NCBI GenBank assembly: GCA_002449595.1
Contig: DJXE01000174.1
Span: 8,148-27,230 of the forward strand
DNA length: 19,083 nucleotides
Source of the DNA: Lachnospiraceae bacterium UBA7012
GTDB lineage: Bacteria > Bacillota > Clostridia > Lachnospirales > Lachnospiraceae
Reading direction: 5' to 3'
The position numbers and the translations under genes were made by a program. The number at the start of each line of letters is the position of its first letter. Position 1 is the stretch's first letter. Below are positions 7,409 to 14,841 of the stretch, piece after piece. A model generated the notes under the pieces. That model had not been told where the DNA came from. It did no database searches and worked only from the letters and a program-made list of their open reading frames with translations.

Positions 7409-7738
7409 TTACAGCTCACCGTCCTCCACATGGATCTTCATGCGCATGACCGCGCTGCCCATGGACTTGCCAAGGCTGTCGAGGCGAAGGCTCATCGTCG
7501 CGCCGCCGCCCAGTGCGTGCTTCATCACGAAGTTGAAGCCGCCGAGGCTGGGAACGTCATAGCGTGTGATCTCACCCTTCACCATGTCGCCGAAGTATGC
7601 TTTCAGCTTCTCCGGTGTGACTTCGCGCTCGATGATCTTGTAATATTCCGGCTTGCGGGCATAGACGCAGACGTTTGAAGTATCGCCCTTGTCGCCGCTT
7701 CTGCCGTGCGCGATATCATTCAGATAGATTTCTGCCAT
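7409..7738 (-). CDS. AtuA-like C-terminal (ferredoxin-fold) domain protein, stand-alone
   Basis: This 109-residue protein matches the C-terminal domain that is fused to AtuA/DUF1446 proteins in proteobacteria. The hallmarks are the start IYLNDIAHGRSGDKGDTSNVCVYAR, of which ARSGDKGDT-like HGRSGDKGDT (residues 11-20) is diagnostic, followed by GEITRYDVPSLGGFNFVMK and HALGGGATMSLRLDSLGK. The biochemical role is unknown; it presumably works as a subunit with the 455-residue AtuA-like protein encoded just upstream (stop at 7802). The 63-bp gap contains its own AAGGAAAGGA ribosome binding site, so the split is genuine rather than a frameshift. It is the last gene of the transporter/CoA-transferase/AtuA unit. 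Confidence 0.88.
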   Translation of the reverse strand: MAEIYLNDIAHGRSGDKGDTSNVCVYARKPEYYKIIEREVTPEKLKAYFGDMVKGEITRYDVPSLGGFNFVMKHALGGGATMSLRLDSLGKSMGSAVMRMKIHVEDGEL

Positions 7739-7801
7739 TGTATTATCCTTTCCTTAATTTCCACATCCTGAACAGAATCGGAACCTCTTCCCTGTCTGTG
7801 A

Positions 7802-9169
7802 TCAGACGGTGAGAATGCGGCTCTCCACCTGTACCACGTCACGCGGCACGGTCGTCGGCCAGAGGGCCATGACTTCCTGGACGTGAGAACGGCCGCCGAA
7901 GAAGGATGCTCCTGGAGGTCCGTTGAGCTGCAGCGGGGAGATCTCGGGAATGATCTTCGCGCACTCGCTCTTGTCTTCGGAGAAGACGGCGATGCGCAGG
8001 ACGCACTCGTTGAGGTTCTTCAGCGCTTCTTCGCTCATGTCCGCAACGCCCAGATGCAGGCTGTTGAGGCCGATGTAGCTGATATGGATATCGTCCGCCT
8101 TCATACCGCGGCGCTGCATCTTCTTCATGATGACTTCCGCGCAGTACTGAGCCTTCTCGTAAGCATCCGGCCATGCAAAGCTGAGCATGCTGACGGTCTT
8201 CCAGCCCTTGTGGTAACCGACGCAGAGCTTTAAGGTGTCCGGTCTCTTTTTGCCCTTGATGCCGCCGACGCGCACGCGGTTGTCGCCAACCTGCGTGATG
8301 GTCGCCTGGCTGATGTCGACGTCGACGTCCGGCGTCCAGTAGTTCGCGGGATCGTGGACTTCGTACAGGAACTGCTCCTTGACGCTCTGCTCGCTGATCA
8401 GGCCGCCGCAGTCGGGAGCCTTCGTGACTTCGAGCGTATCTTCCGTGACTTCCGCGATCGGGAATCCGAGCTCATCCATTCTCGGAACGCTGCGCCAGTC
8501 GTACATGAAGTTGCCGCCTGCGCCCTGGCCGCCGCACTCAAGCATGTGGCCGACCATGATGCCTCTGGCGAGGTTGTCCCAGTCATCCGCCGCCCAGCCG
8601 AATTCATACTTCAGCGGAGCGAGGAACAGTGCGGAGTCAGCCGCACGACCGGTGATGACGACGTCTGCGCCCTGCTCGAGGCAGCCTTCGATGCCCTCGT
8701 GGCCGATGTAGACGTTGCAGTTGTAGATCTTGTCTACGATATCTTCAAAATTGCCGTCGTAGTCAAAGTTCGGGAAGGTCCAGCCGTCCGCGAGGAGCTG
8801 CGGGATCTTGTCCTTGATATTGTCGCCGAGGACGTAGCCGATCTTGTAGCCCTTCATGTCCTCGCCTTCGGCCCAGTTCTTGATCCCATCCACACAGCCG
8901 GTCACGTTCATGCCGCCGGCGTTCGTGCAGATGCGGATGTTCTTCTGCCAGGCTTCCTTGCCCGCTTCTTTCAGAATGCGGGTCTGGAAATCGGGCGCGA
9001 ATCCCTTGGAAGGATCCTTCAGCTGCTGCTTGGCCATGATGGACAGCGTCAGCTCCGCCAGATAGTCACAACCCATATACTGGATATCCGCATTGCGGAT
9101 CATATGGATCGCGGCATCCGGAGAGTCGCCCCAGAAGCCCTGGCCGCCTCCGATTGCAATCTTCTTCAT
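7802..9169 (-). CDS. AtuA family protein (DUF1446), acyclic-terpene-utilisation-like
   Basis: AtuA was named from the acyclic terpene (citronellol/geraniol) utilisation cluster of Pseudomonas; its reaction is not established to my knowledge. The 455-residue product has the DUF1446 opening IAIGGGQGFWGDSPDAA, then IQYMGCDYLAELTLSIMAKQ, RICTNAGGMNV, VVITGRAADSALFLAPL and the HMLECGGQGAGGNF stretch. It lacks the roughly 110-residue C-terminal domain of full-length AtuA, supplied here by the next gene (7409-7738); together they total 564 residues, close to a fused AtuA. Start at 9169, with AGAAAGGACAAC upstream. It follows the CoA-transferase gene after 44 bp, so it probably acts on a CoA-linked or carboxylate intermediate (inference). 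Confidence 0.9.
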   Translation of the reverse strand: MKKIAIGGGQGFWGDSPDAAIHMIRNADIQYMGCDYLAELTLSIMAKQQLKDPSKGFAPDFQTRILKEAGKEAWQKNIRICTNAGGMNVTGCVDGIKNWAEGEDMKGYKIGYVLGDNIKDKIPQLLADGWTFPNFDYDGNFEDIVDKIYNCNVYIGHEGIEGCLEQGADVVITGRAADSALFLAPLKYEFGWAADDWDNLARGIMVGHMLECGGQGAGGNFMYDWRSVPRMDELGFPIAEVTEDTLEVTKAPDCGGLISEQSVKEQFLYEVHDPANYWTPDVDVDISQATITQVGDNRVRVGGIKGKKRPDTLKLCVGYHKGWKTVSMLSFAWPDAYEKAQYCAEVIMKKMQRRGMKADDIHISYIGLNSLHLGVADMSEEALKNLNECVLRIAVFSEDKSECAKIIPEISPLQLNGPPGASFFGGRSHVQEVMALWPTTVPRDVVQVESRILTV

Positions 9170-9213
9170 GCTTGTTGTCCTTTCTCTAATTTATTTAAAA
9201 TATTTATTTGCTA

Positions 9214-10428
9214 TTAGATCACTTTCTTTTCCGCGAGTTCTGCGAATTCCTCATCCGATAATCCGATGAAGCCCTTCAGGATCTCCTCGTTATGCTGTCC
9301 GAGCGTCGGTGCAGGATAGTTCACGCGAGGCATCATGTCCATGAGCTTGATCGGGTTGCCGTTGACGACCATCGGGCCGATCTTCGGGTGATCCACTTCG
9401 ATGAACATCTCGCGGGCGTTCCGGATGTGGTCGTCCTCGACGATCTGCTTGACGTTGTTGATCGGGCCGGCCGGGATGCCGTGGCCGAGGATGATGTCGA
9501 CGACTTCCGCAACCGTGTGCTGCATCGTCCACTCCTCGATGTACTTCTTCTGGATCTTGTTGTTCTGCACGCGCAGCGGAACCGTCAGGAACCGCTCGTC
9601 CGTGATCATCCACTCCATGTCGAGGACTTCGCGGCAGAGCTTCTCATACAGCTTCTGGTTGCCGCAGGCGATGATGACCTTGCCGTCCTTTGCCTGATAG
9701 GAATCGTACGGCGCGATCGACGCGTAAGCGTTGCCCATGCGGACCGGGAGCTTGCCGGACTCGAAATAGCGGATGTAAGCGTTCTCAAGGCTGGCGACGA
9801 CGGAGTCGACGAGCGAGACGTCGATCCTCTGTCCCTTGCCGGTCTTCTCTCTCGCATAAAGCGCCATCACGACGCCCATGACCAGGTTCATGCCGCCGAG
9901 GATATCGCCCATCGCGTTGCCGGAGCGGGTCTCTTCGCCGCCTTCTGCGCCGGTGACGCTCATGAGGCCGCCCATCGCCTGGGAGATGATGTCATAGCCG
10001 GGTCTCTGGGAATAAGGGCCATAGGAACCAAAACCGGAAACCGCGCCATAGATGAGGCGGGGATTGATCTCCTTCAGTACATCGTAGCCGAGGCCGAGCT
10101 TGTCCATGACGCCCGGACGATAGTTCTCGATGACGACGTCCGCCTTCGCGACCAGCTTCTTGAAGACTTCCTTGCCCTCGTCCGCTTTCAGGTTCAGCGT
10201 GATGCCCTTCTTGTTGTGGTTCAGGTTGGCGTAGTAGACGCTCTCGCCGTTTCTGTACGGCCCGTAGCCTCTGGCGTCATCGCCGCGGCCGGGCACTTCG
10301 ATCTTGATGACCTTCGCGCCGAAGTCGCCCAGGATCGAGCCGGCATACGGACCAGCGACGACGCGCGTCAGGTCAAGTACGACAACGTTTTCCAGCGCCT
10401 GCGGCTGCAGTGCTCTCTCGTTCTCCAT
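9214..10428 (-). CDS. Class III CoA-transferase (CaiB/BaiF, formyl-CoA transferase type)
   Basis: These enzymes move CoA from an acyl-CoA donor to a carboxylate through a catalytic Asp. The 404-residue product has the family length and motifs: VVVLDLTRVVAGPYAG (residues 15-30), GDFGAKVIKIEVPGRGD (34-50), the ENYRPGVMDKLGLGYD block (101-116) and the catalytic Asp175 in GNAMGDILGG. Start at 10428 with GGAGGGAAGA directly before it. It is second in an operon after a CitMHS-type transporter and before the AtuA-like pair, so the substrate is probably the carboxylate imported by that transporter. Sequence alone cannot separate carnitine, formate/oxalate, succinate, mesaconate or other specificities. 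The 273-bp gap upstream carries a hairpin and an operator-like motif, suggesting partly independent expression from the transporter. Confidence 0.93.
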   Translation of the reverse strand: MENERALQPQALENVVVLDLTRVVAGPYAGSILGDFGAKVIKIEVPGRGDDARGYGPYRNGESVYYANLNHNKKGITLNLKADEGKEVFKKLVAKADVVIENYRPGVMDKLGLGYDVLKEINPRLIYGAVSGFGSYGPYSQRPGYDIISQAMGGLMSVTGAEGGEETRSGNAMGDILGGMNLVMGVVMALYAREKTGKGQRIDVSLVDSVVASLENAYIRYFESGKLPVRMGNAYASIAPYDSYQAKDGKVIIACGNQKLYEKLCREVLDMEWMITDERFLTVPLRVQNNKIQKKYIEEWTMQHTVAEVVDIILGHGIPAGPINNVKQIVEDDHIRNAREMFIEVDHPKIGPMVVNGNPIKLMDMMPRVNYPAPTLGQHNEEILKGFIGLSDEEFAELAEKKVI

Positions 10429-10540
10429 TCTTCCCTCCTACAGTGCTTGTCTTCTGCAGATTCCCTTCGAAAAGCCTTTTCCCGCGCATCCACTCCACTG
10501 CGCCTTTGGCTTATGTCAAAATTATCTCATCTGCAGCTGT

Positions 10541-10566
10541 ATTATTCAAATTACTGATAATTATCA
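10541..10566. promoter_or_regulatory. Operator-like AT-rich site upstream of the CoA-transferase gene
   Basis: ATTATTCAAATTA (10541-10553) matches, at 12 of 13 positions, the arm ATAATTCAAATTA at 12252-12264 in the LysR/transporter promoter region. Beside it is a perfect 12-bp palindrome TGATAATTATCA (10555-10566). On the minus strand, TTGATA (10566-10561) with TAATAC 17 nt later is a poor promoter candidate. The site lies about 115 bp upstream of the CoA-transferase start. A second binding site for the same regulator is inferred. Confidence 0.4.
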
Positions 10567-10654
10567 ATTCATAATTTCATCTTATCGTGAACATTCACAA
10601 AGCGATGATGCTAGGTGCAAAACCTTTTCACACAGGCAAGTTCTGATAAGAAGA

Positions 10655-10684
10655 AATGCTGCAGAGCCGGAGCCCTGCAGCATT
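10655..10684 (-). terminator. Hairpin after the transporter gene, probable partial terminator
   Basis: A perfect 10-bp stem (AATGCTGCAG at 10655-10664 with CTGCAGCATT at 10675-10684) with a 10-nt GC-rich loop starts 17 nt after the transporter stop. On the minus strand it is followed by TCTTCTTATC, only moderately T-rich. It would reduce read-through from the transporter gene into the CoA-transferase gene. Confidence 0.55.
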
Positions 10685-10701
10685 CAGTTTCATGTGATGG
10701 C

Positions 10702-12138
10702 TTAGGCAGATGCCAGCAGACCGCAGAAGAGGCAGCCGACCACGACCATGACGATCGAGACGAGCCATGCCAGCGGCAGTGTGTGCTTCTGGTGATCGCC
10801 GAGATCCTGTCCGGCAAGGCCGAGCAGAAGGAAGGTCGCGCCGGTCAGAGGAGACAGCGGGAAGCCCAGTGTCATCTGGCCCATGATGGAAGCCTTCGCA
10901 ACTGCGACAGCGGAGCCGCCCATCGCTGCGACCGCGTTCGCGATAACGGGCATGACGCCGTAGTAGAACGAATCGGGGTCGAACAGGAGTGACAGCGGAA
11001 CACTGAAGATACCAACGACCGGAGCCATGATCTTGCCGACGGAGCTCGGGATGATGGCGACGAGAGCGTCAGTCATCGCGGTGAGCATGCCGGAACCCTT
11101 CATGATGCCGGTGAACGCGCCAGCCGCGAACACGATGGAGACCATCAGGAACGCTGCCTTTGCGTGGCTGTTGATGATGTCATGCTGCTGCTTGACATTC
11201 GGATAGTTGACGATCAGCAGGATGCAGAAGCCGATCATGAACGTCGCAGCGGGAGAAAGCAGGCCCTTGATCAGGACGAACAGCAGAACGATGATGAGGC
11301 AGATGTTGAAGTACCATCTCCAGCCGGTACGGACGAGGTCGCTGTTGCCAGTTTCCGCTTCGTTGACCATTTCCACTTCGCAGGGATCTGCGGGGATGCC
11401 GGCTGCCAGTCTCTTTGCTTCCTTCTTGCCGAGCCATGCGGACAGAAGCAGGCAGCAGATGATACCGACGATCCAGGAAGGCATGATGCCGACCCAGAGC
11501 TGTGCCGCGGTGATCTCGTAGCCGAGGCCGGAGATCGCGGTGGCTGCACGGATGGTCGGGCCGCCCCAAGGCATGACGTTCATGATACCTGCAGCCAGTG
11601 CGACGATCGTCGCCTCGACCCAGAAGTTCATCTTCATCTTCCTGTACAGAGGCATGACAGCGGGGATCGCGATCAGGAACGTGGTCGCGCCGGAGCCGTC
11701 GAGGTGGCAGATGCAGCCGATGATGAAAGTGCCGATCGCGATCTTCACCGGATCGTTGCCCGTCAGCTTCAGGATCTTCGCGATGATCGGATCGAAGACG
11801 CCCGCGTCAGAGCAAGTGGAGAAGAACAGGATTGCGAAAATGAACATGACGCCGGTAGCGGCGATGCTCGTGAGGCCGGAGCCCATCCAGCCGGTGATCG
11901 ACTTAAAAGTCTGCTCCAGCTGTGCGCCGAAAGTAACGGTCGGCGCGACGAATTCCGTGCCGGCTTCCGCTGCTTTGGCCGCGGCCGCGTCGATAATCGT
12001 CTGCGGAGCCGTGACGAAAGCTGTGATGAAGCCCGTGATGACCGGGACGATGATCAGGGCAATGAGCGTGGAGCTCTTCTTGCTCATGATCAGGGCCAGG
12101 ACCAGAATGATGGTTAAGAAACCAAGAAACGCTAACAT
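10702..12138 (-). CDS. CitMHS-family transporter (citrate-Mg:H+ / organic acid symporter type)
   Basis: This is an integral membrane importer of the ion-transporter superfamily; CitMHS members take up citrate complexed with divalent metal together with protons. The 478-residue product has about 11-12 hydrophobic segments, starting at once with LAFLGFLTIILVLALIM. Family signatures include GVFDPIIAKILKLTGNDPVK, CHLDGSGATTFLIAIPAVMP, AAGIMNVMPWGGPTIRAA and, near the C-terminus, ASIMGQMTLGFPLSPLTG. Start at 12138 with AGGAGGG upstream. It is the first gene of the operon with CoA-transferase and AtuA genes, and is divergent from a LysR gene. The true substrate is probably a di- or tricarboxylate that enters a CoA-dependent pathway. 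Citrate itself is less likely because no citrate lyase genes are present in the window. Confidence 0.9.
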   Translation of the reverse strand: MLAFLGFLTIILVLALIMSKKSSTLIALIIVPVITGFITAFVTAPQTIIDAAAAKAAEAGTEFVAPTVTFGAQLEQTFKSITGWMGSGLTSIAATGVMFIFAILFFSTCSDAGVFDPIIAKILKLTGNDPVKIAIGTFIIGCICHLDGSGATTFLIAIPAVMPLYRKMKMNFWVEATIVALAAGIMNVMPWGGPTIRAATAISGLGYEITAAQLWVGIMPSWIVGIICCLLLSAWLGKKEAKRLAAGIPADPCEVEMVNEAETGNSDLVRTGWRWYFNICLIIVLLFVLIKGLLSPAATFMIGFCILLIVNYPNVKQQHDIINSHAKAAFLMVSIVFAAGAFTGIMKGSGMLTAMTDALVAIIPSSVGKIMAPVVGIFSVPLSLLFDPDSFYYGVMPVIANAVAAMGGSAVAVAKASIMGQMTLGFPLSPLTGATFLLLGLAGQDLGDHQKHTLPLAWLVSIVMVVVGCLFCGLLASA

Positions 12139-12223
12139 AAATCATCCCTCCTGATTATGTGTTAGTTATGCCGCCCCTGAAGGACGGCTGCAGCATTTTC
12201 GGGGCGCACTTGCCCCTTTCCCT

Positions 12224-12264
12224 TAATTTGAATTATGTAAGAGTCCTATATATAATTCAAATTA
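12224..12264. promoter_or_regulatory. Symmetric divergent promoter/operator between LysR and the transporter operon
   Basis: Perfect 13-bp inverted arms TAATTTGAATTAT (12224-12236) and ATAATTCAAATTA (12252-12264) are separated by 15 bp. Because of the symmetry, each strand has a promoter. Plus strand: TTGAAT (12228-12233), 17 nt, TATAAT (12251-12256), towards lysR. Minus strand: TTGAAT (12260-12255), 17 nt, CATAAT (12237-12232), towards the transporter. The two overlap completely, so polymerase could occupy only one at a time. The rest of 12139-12510 is AT-rich. It includes a GC hairpin-prone stretch (CGCCCC/GGGGCG) in the transporter leader and no gene that I can support. Confidence 0.7.
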
Positions 12265-12510
12265 GAGATTTTTATGATACAATAAGGCATGCTAATAATT
12301 GTCTGTGCATCTTCATTTCGGCATTTCGAAAATTGCGCATACATTTTACTTAATTTTAGCTAATTTTCCTGACAGTTCCGAATCCATAGTCAGCTGTTAT
12401 TCGTGGTGGATTCGGGGGATAATTCTGGTGTTTGGGGGAAATTCGGGCGTTTCCGGATATTGATCGATCGTTTGTAGAATGTTTTTGGGTCACTCCCTGG
12501 AGGAGCGTAC

Positions 12511-13392
12511 ATGATTTCAAATTTAGAATATTATCGTGTGTTTTTTGCTGTTGCCAGTTTCCGGCACTTTACGCGTGCGGCGGAATATCTCTGCGTCAGT
12601 CAGTCCGCTGTCAGCCAGTCCATTCGCAAGCTGGAGACGGAGCTCGGCTGCCGCCTGTTCGAGCGGTCCGGCAAGGGACTCGTTCTCACGGCTGAAGGGG
12701 AAGAGCTTTTCACTCATATTAAGAAGGCGATGCAGGAGATCCACACCGGCGAAAACAGCATCAGCAAGCTGGCTGCGATGAAGACCGGCGAACTGCAGAT
12801 CGGCGCGACCGAGACCTCGCTTCGCTTCTATATTCTTGAGCAGATCCGCGCGTTCAAGGAGGAGCATCCCCAGATCCGCATCACGTTCCACGGCACGACC
12901 ATGCAGGATCTGTGCCACCAGCTCCAGAATGAAGAGATCGAAGTCGGATTCCTGATCTCTCCGATTCCCGAGGGATGCGACTTCAGCCTGCAGCACCTTT
13001 GCGACATCCAGGACATCCCGGTCGCGTCGGCGGAGTTCCCGATCGACTTCGACCGCACCTACGAGCTGAAGGACCTCCTGAAATATCCGATGATCACAAC
13101 CTCCGCCGACAACACCGTGCGCCGGCACATCGACGACTGGTTCCTCGAAAACGGCGTCGTCGCCGCCTCTGACTACACGGTCCGCGCGATGGGCCTCGTG
13201 ACGCCGCTCGTCCGCAGCCGCCTCGGCATCGGCATCCTCGCGGAAGAATACGTCCGCGACGACATCGAGAGCGGCAAACTCATCCAGATCAAAACCACCA
13301 GCCTGCCGAAGCCCCGCTCCCTCTACATCGGCACCAACCACCAGACCGCACTCTCCGAGGCGGCGCGGGAGTTTATCCGACACTTCGTGTGA
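12511..13392 (+). CDS. LysR-type transcriptional regulator of the adjacent CoA-transferase/AtuA operon
   Basis: The 293-residue protein has the standard LysR layout. A winged helix-turn-helix fills about residues 1-60 (FFAVASFRHFTRAAEYLCVS, then QSAVSQSIRKLETELGCRLF), followed by a linker helix and a periplasmic-binding-like effector domain from about residue 90 (LQIGATETSLRFYILEQI). The start ATG at 12511 follows GGAGGAG after 5 nt. It is the only plus-strand gene and is divergent from the transporter gene, the classic arrangement for a LysR activator responding to a pathway substrate or CoA product. The 13-bp inverted arms at 12224-12264 are the best operator candidate. A small hairpin (GAGGCT/AGCCTC, 13391-13406) overlaps the stop codon but lacks a T-tract. 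Confidence 0.95.
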   Translation: MISNLEYYRVFFAVASFRHFTRAAEYLCVSQSAVSQSIRKLETELGCRLFERSGKGLVLTAEGEELFTHIKKAMQEIHTGENSISKLAAMKTGELQIGATETSLRFYILEQIRAFKEEHPQIRITFHGTTMQDLCHQLQNEEIEVGFLISPIPEGCDFSLQHLCDIQDIPVASAEFPIDFDRTYELKDLLKYPMITTSADNTVRRHIDDWFLENGVVAASDYTVRAMGLVTPLVRSRLGIGILAEEYVRDDIESGKLIQIKTTSLPKPRSLYIGTNHQTALSEAAREFIRHFV

Positions 13393-13420
13393 GGCTTGTC
13401 AGCCTCAATCTGTGGCCAGC

Positions 13421-13769
13421 AACCGCATTCGATGAAACTTGCCTTTGCGGTTGCTTGGTTTTGTGAGCTTTTCTACCGCATTTTTTCAAACTCGCCTTTG
13501 CGGTTGCTTGGTTTTGCGAATTTGCTACCGCATTTGTTCAAACTTGTCTTTGCGGTTGCTTGGTTTTGCGAATTTGCTACCGCATTTGTTCAAACTTGTC
13601 TTTTGCGGTTGCTTGGTTTTGCGAGCTTGTCTACCGCATTCGATAAAACTTGCCTTTGCGGTAGCCTGATTCTGAGGACTTGTCTACCGCATTTGATATA
13701 TTCTGCAATTGCGGTAGAAAGGACAAGAGAAGGATATCTACCGCATTTCGCAAAATATACAATTGCGGT
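13421..13769. repeat. Seven-unit tandem array of alternating inverted half-sites (52-54 bp period)
   Basis: ACCGCA begins at 13422, 13475, 13527, 13579, 13633, 13686 and 13740. Each is followed 24-25 bp later by TGCGGT, so each unit is a 30-31-bp inverted element with an 18-19-bp centre. The 22-24 bp between units are nearly identical in units 2-4 (TGCTTGGTTTTGCGAATTTG core) and diverge at the ends. Outer bases co-vary: unit 1 has CAACCGCA/TGCGGTTG, units 5-7 have CTACCGCA/TGCGGTAG, and units 2-4 are hybrids. The array is AT-richer than the genes around it and sits between the convergent LysR and trxB genes. Plus-strand frames through it encode repetitive nonsense and are not called. Confidence 0.85.
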
Positions 13770-13789
13770 AGACAGGGCTAGAAAAATAA

Positions 13790-13850
13790 AGCTCCCTTCC
13801 AGGAAGCAAGCAGTTCAAGCGCTTGTCCGCGAGGAAGGAAGCTGTTTTTT
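13790..13850. terminator. Bidirectional terminator between the repeat array and trxB
   Basis: AGCTCCCTTCC (13790-13800) pairs with GGAAGGAAGCT (13833-13843) over 11 positions with one C/A mismatch. On the plus strand the stem is followed by GTTTTTT (13844-13850). On the minus strand it is followed by TTTATTTTTC. It can therefore end both the trxA-trxB message and any plus-strand transcription from lysR and the array. The 32-nt loop is unusually long. Confidence 0.7.
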
Positions 13851-13898
13851 GTGGGTTAGATTTAGCTTAAAAGAATTATTTATTCCCAGATAAAGGAA

Positions 13899-14819
13899 TT
13901 ATTTCATCCCAGAGACCGCTGCAAGTGCGGAGACTGCGCCGTCGGCCGCAGCTGTGGTCAGCTGATGGACCTTTTTCTTGCGGCAGTCGCCGGCGACGTA
14001 GACGCCGTCTGTGCCGGTGAGGCATTCTTCGCTGGCGACGACATAGCCCTTTTCATCGAGAGAAAGGACATTGTCAAACGCGGCGTTGTCGGGCGCCTGT
14101 CCGATCGCGACGAAGAGGCCGGATACGGGAAGCGTTCTCTTTTCGCCGGTGACCTTGTCGGTGAGTTCGACGGCTTCGAGCCGCTCTTCGCCGATGAGGC
14201 CTGTGACTGCGGTGTTCAGGATGAACTCGACGTTGTCGCGGTCTTTCAGCTTCGCGACGTGCACTTCGTCCGCCGTGAAGGCGTCTCTGCGATGAATGAT
14301 GTACACTTTGTTGCAATAATTCGCAAGAAAAGCCGCATCCTCAAAAGCCGTGTCGCCGCCGCCCTGCACTGCGACGTCCTTCTTGCGGAAGAACATGCCG
14401 TCGCAGGTCGCGCAGTAGGAGATACCGCGACCGATCAAGTCCGCTTCGCGGGCGAGGCCCAGCGCGCGGCTCTTCGCGCCGGTCGCCACGATGACCGCGC
14501 GGCCTTCGAAGTCGCCGGAAGTCGTGTGGACGATGAAGCGGTGCTCATCCAGCTTCTCGATGCCGGTCGCCGTCGCGTAGACGAGCTCAGCGCCGAGCGC
14601 GGTCGCCTGATTGTAAAGCTTCTGCGCGTACTCAAACCCGGAAATATGCTCAAATCCCGGATAGTTCTCGATGTCAGGCGTGTTGATGATCTTGCCGCCA
14701 TACGCTTTGGCCTCGATCATAAGGGTGCTCTTGCCCGCTCTCTGCCCATAGATCGCAGCGGTCATGCCCGCCGGCCCCGCGCCGATGATGATGATATCTT
14801 TCTGAATTGCATCGCTCAT
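13899..14819 (-). CDS. trxB: Thioredoxin reductase
   Basis: This FAD-containing enzyme passes electrons from NADPH (in canonical members) to thioredoxin. The 306-residue product has the low-molecular-weight family length. It has the FAD motif IIGAGPAGMTAA (residues 11-22), the redox-active CATC (Cys136, Cys139), the second nucleotide motif GGGDTA (153-158) and the C-terminal FAD motif GVYVAGDCR. Two features differ from textbook TrxB. The usual V-V before GGG is V-Q, and the NADPH 2'-phosphate motif HRRDxFRA reads HRRDAFTA (176-183), so the third Arg is Thr182. Cofactor preference may be altered. It follows trxA after 22 bp and ends near a bidirectional terminator. Confidence 0.95.
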   Translation of the reverse strand: MSDAIQKDIIIIGAGPAGMTAAIYGQRAGKSTLMIEAKAYGGKIINTPDIENYPGFEHISGFEYAQKLYNQATALGAELVYATATGIEKLDEHRFIVHTTSGDFEGRAVIVATGAKSRALGLAREADLIGRGISYCATCDGMFFRKKDVAVQGGGDTAFEDAAFLANYCNKVYIIHRRDAFTADEVHVAKLKDRDNVEFILNTAVTGLIGEERLEAVELTDKVTGEKRTLPVSGLFVAIGQAPDNAAFDNVLSLDEKGYVVASEECLTGTDGVYVAGDCRKKKVHQLTTAAADGAVSALAAVSGMK

Positions 14820-14841
14820 GATGTCTTCTCCGTTTAGTCAA

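Noticed and set aside
7249..7431. A 60-codon minus-strand frame over the gap before the VWA gene
   Set aside because: Its poly-alanine stretch is the translated boundary hairpin, and it overlaps two well-supported genes.
12523..13383. A 286-codon minus-strand frame opposite the LysR gene
   Set aside because: The plus-strand frame has clear LysR motifs and a ribosome binding site; the opposite frame has neither.
13391..13406. Terminator of the LysR gene
   Set aside because: The 6-bp hairpin overlaps the stop codon but has no T-tract, so an intrinsic terminator is not supported there.
13421..13769. CRISPR array
   Set aside because: The segments between the conserved half-sites are themselves similar in units 1-4, so there are no unique spacers. 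The repeat is degenerate and no cas gene is nearby.
13396..13893. A 165-codon plus-strand frame through the repeat array
   Set aside because: It is made of translated repeats in changing frames (AVAWFCE, LRLLGFA), has no ribosome binding site and runs into the bidirectional terminator.
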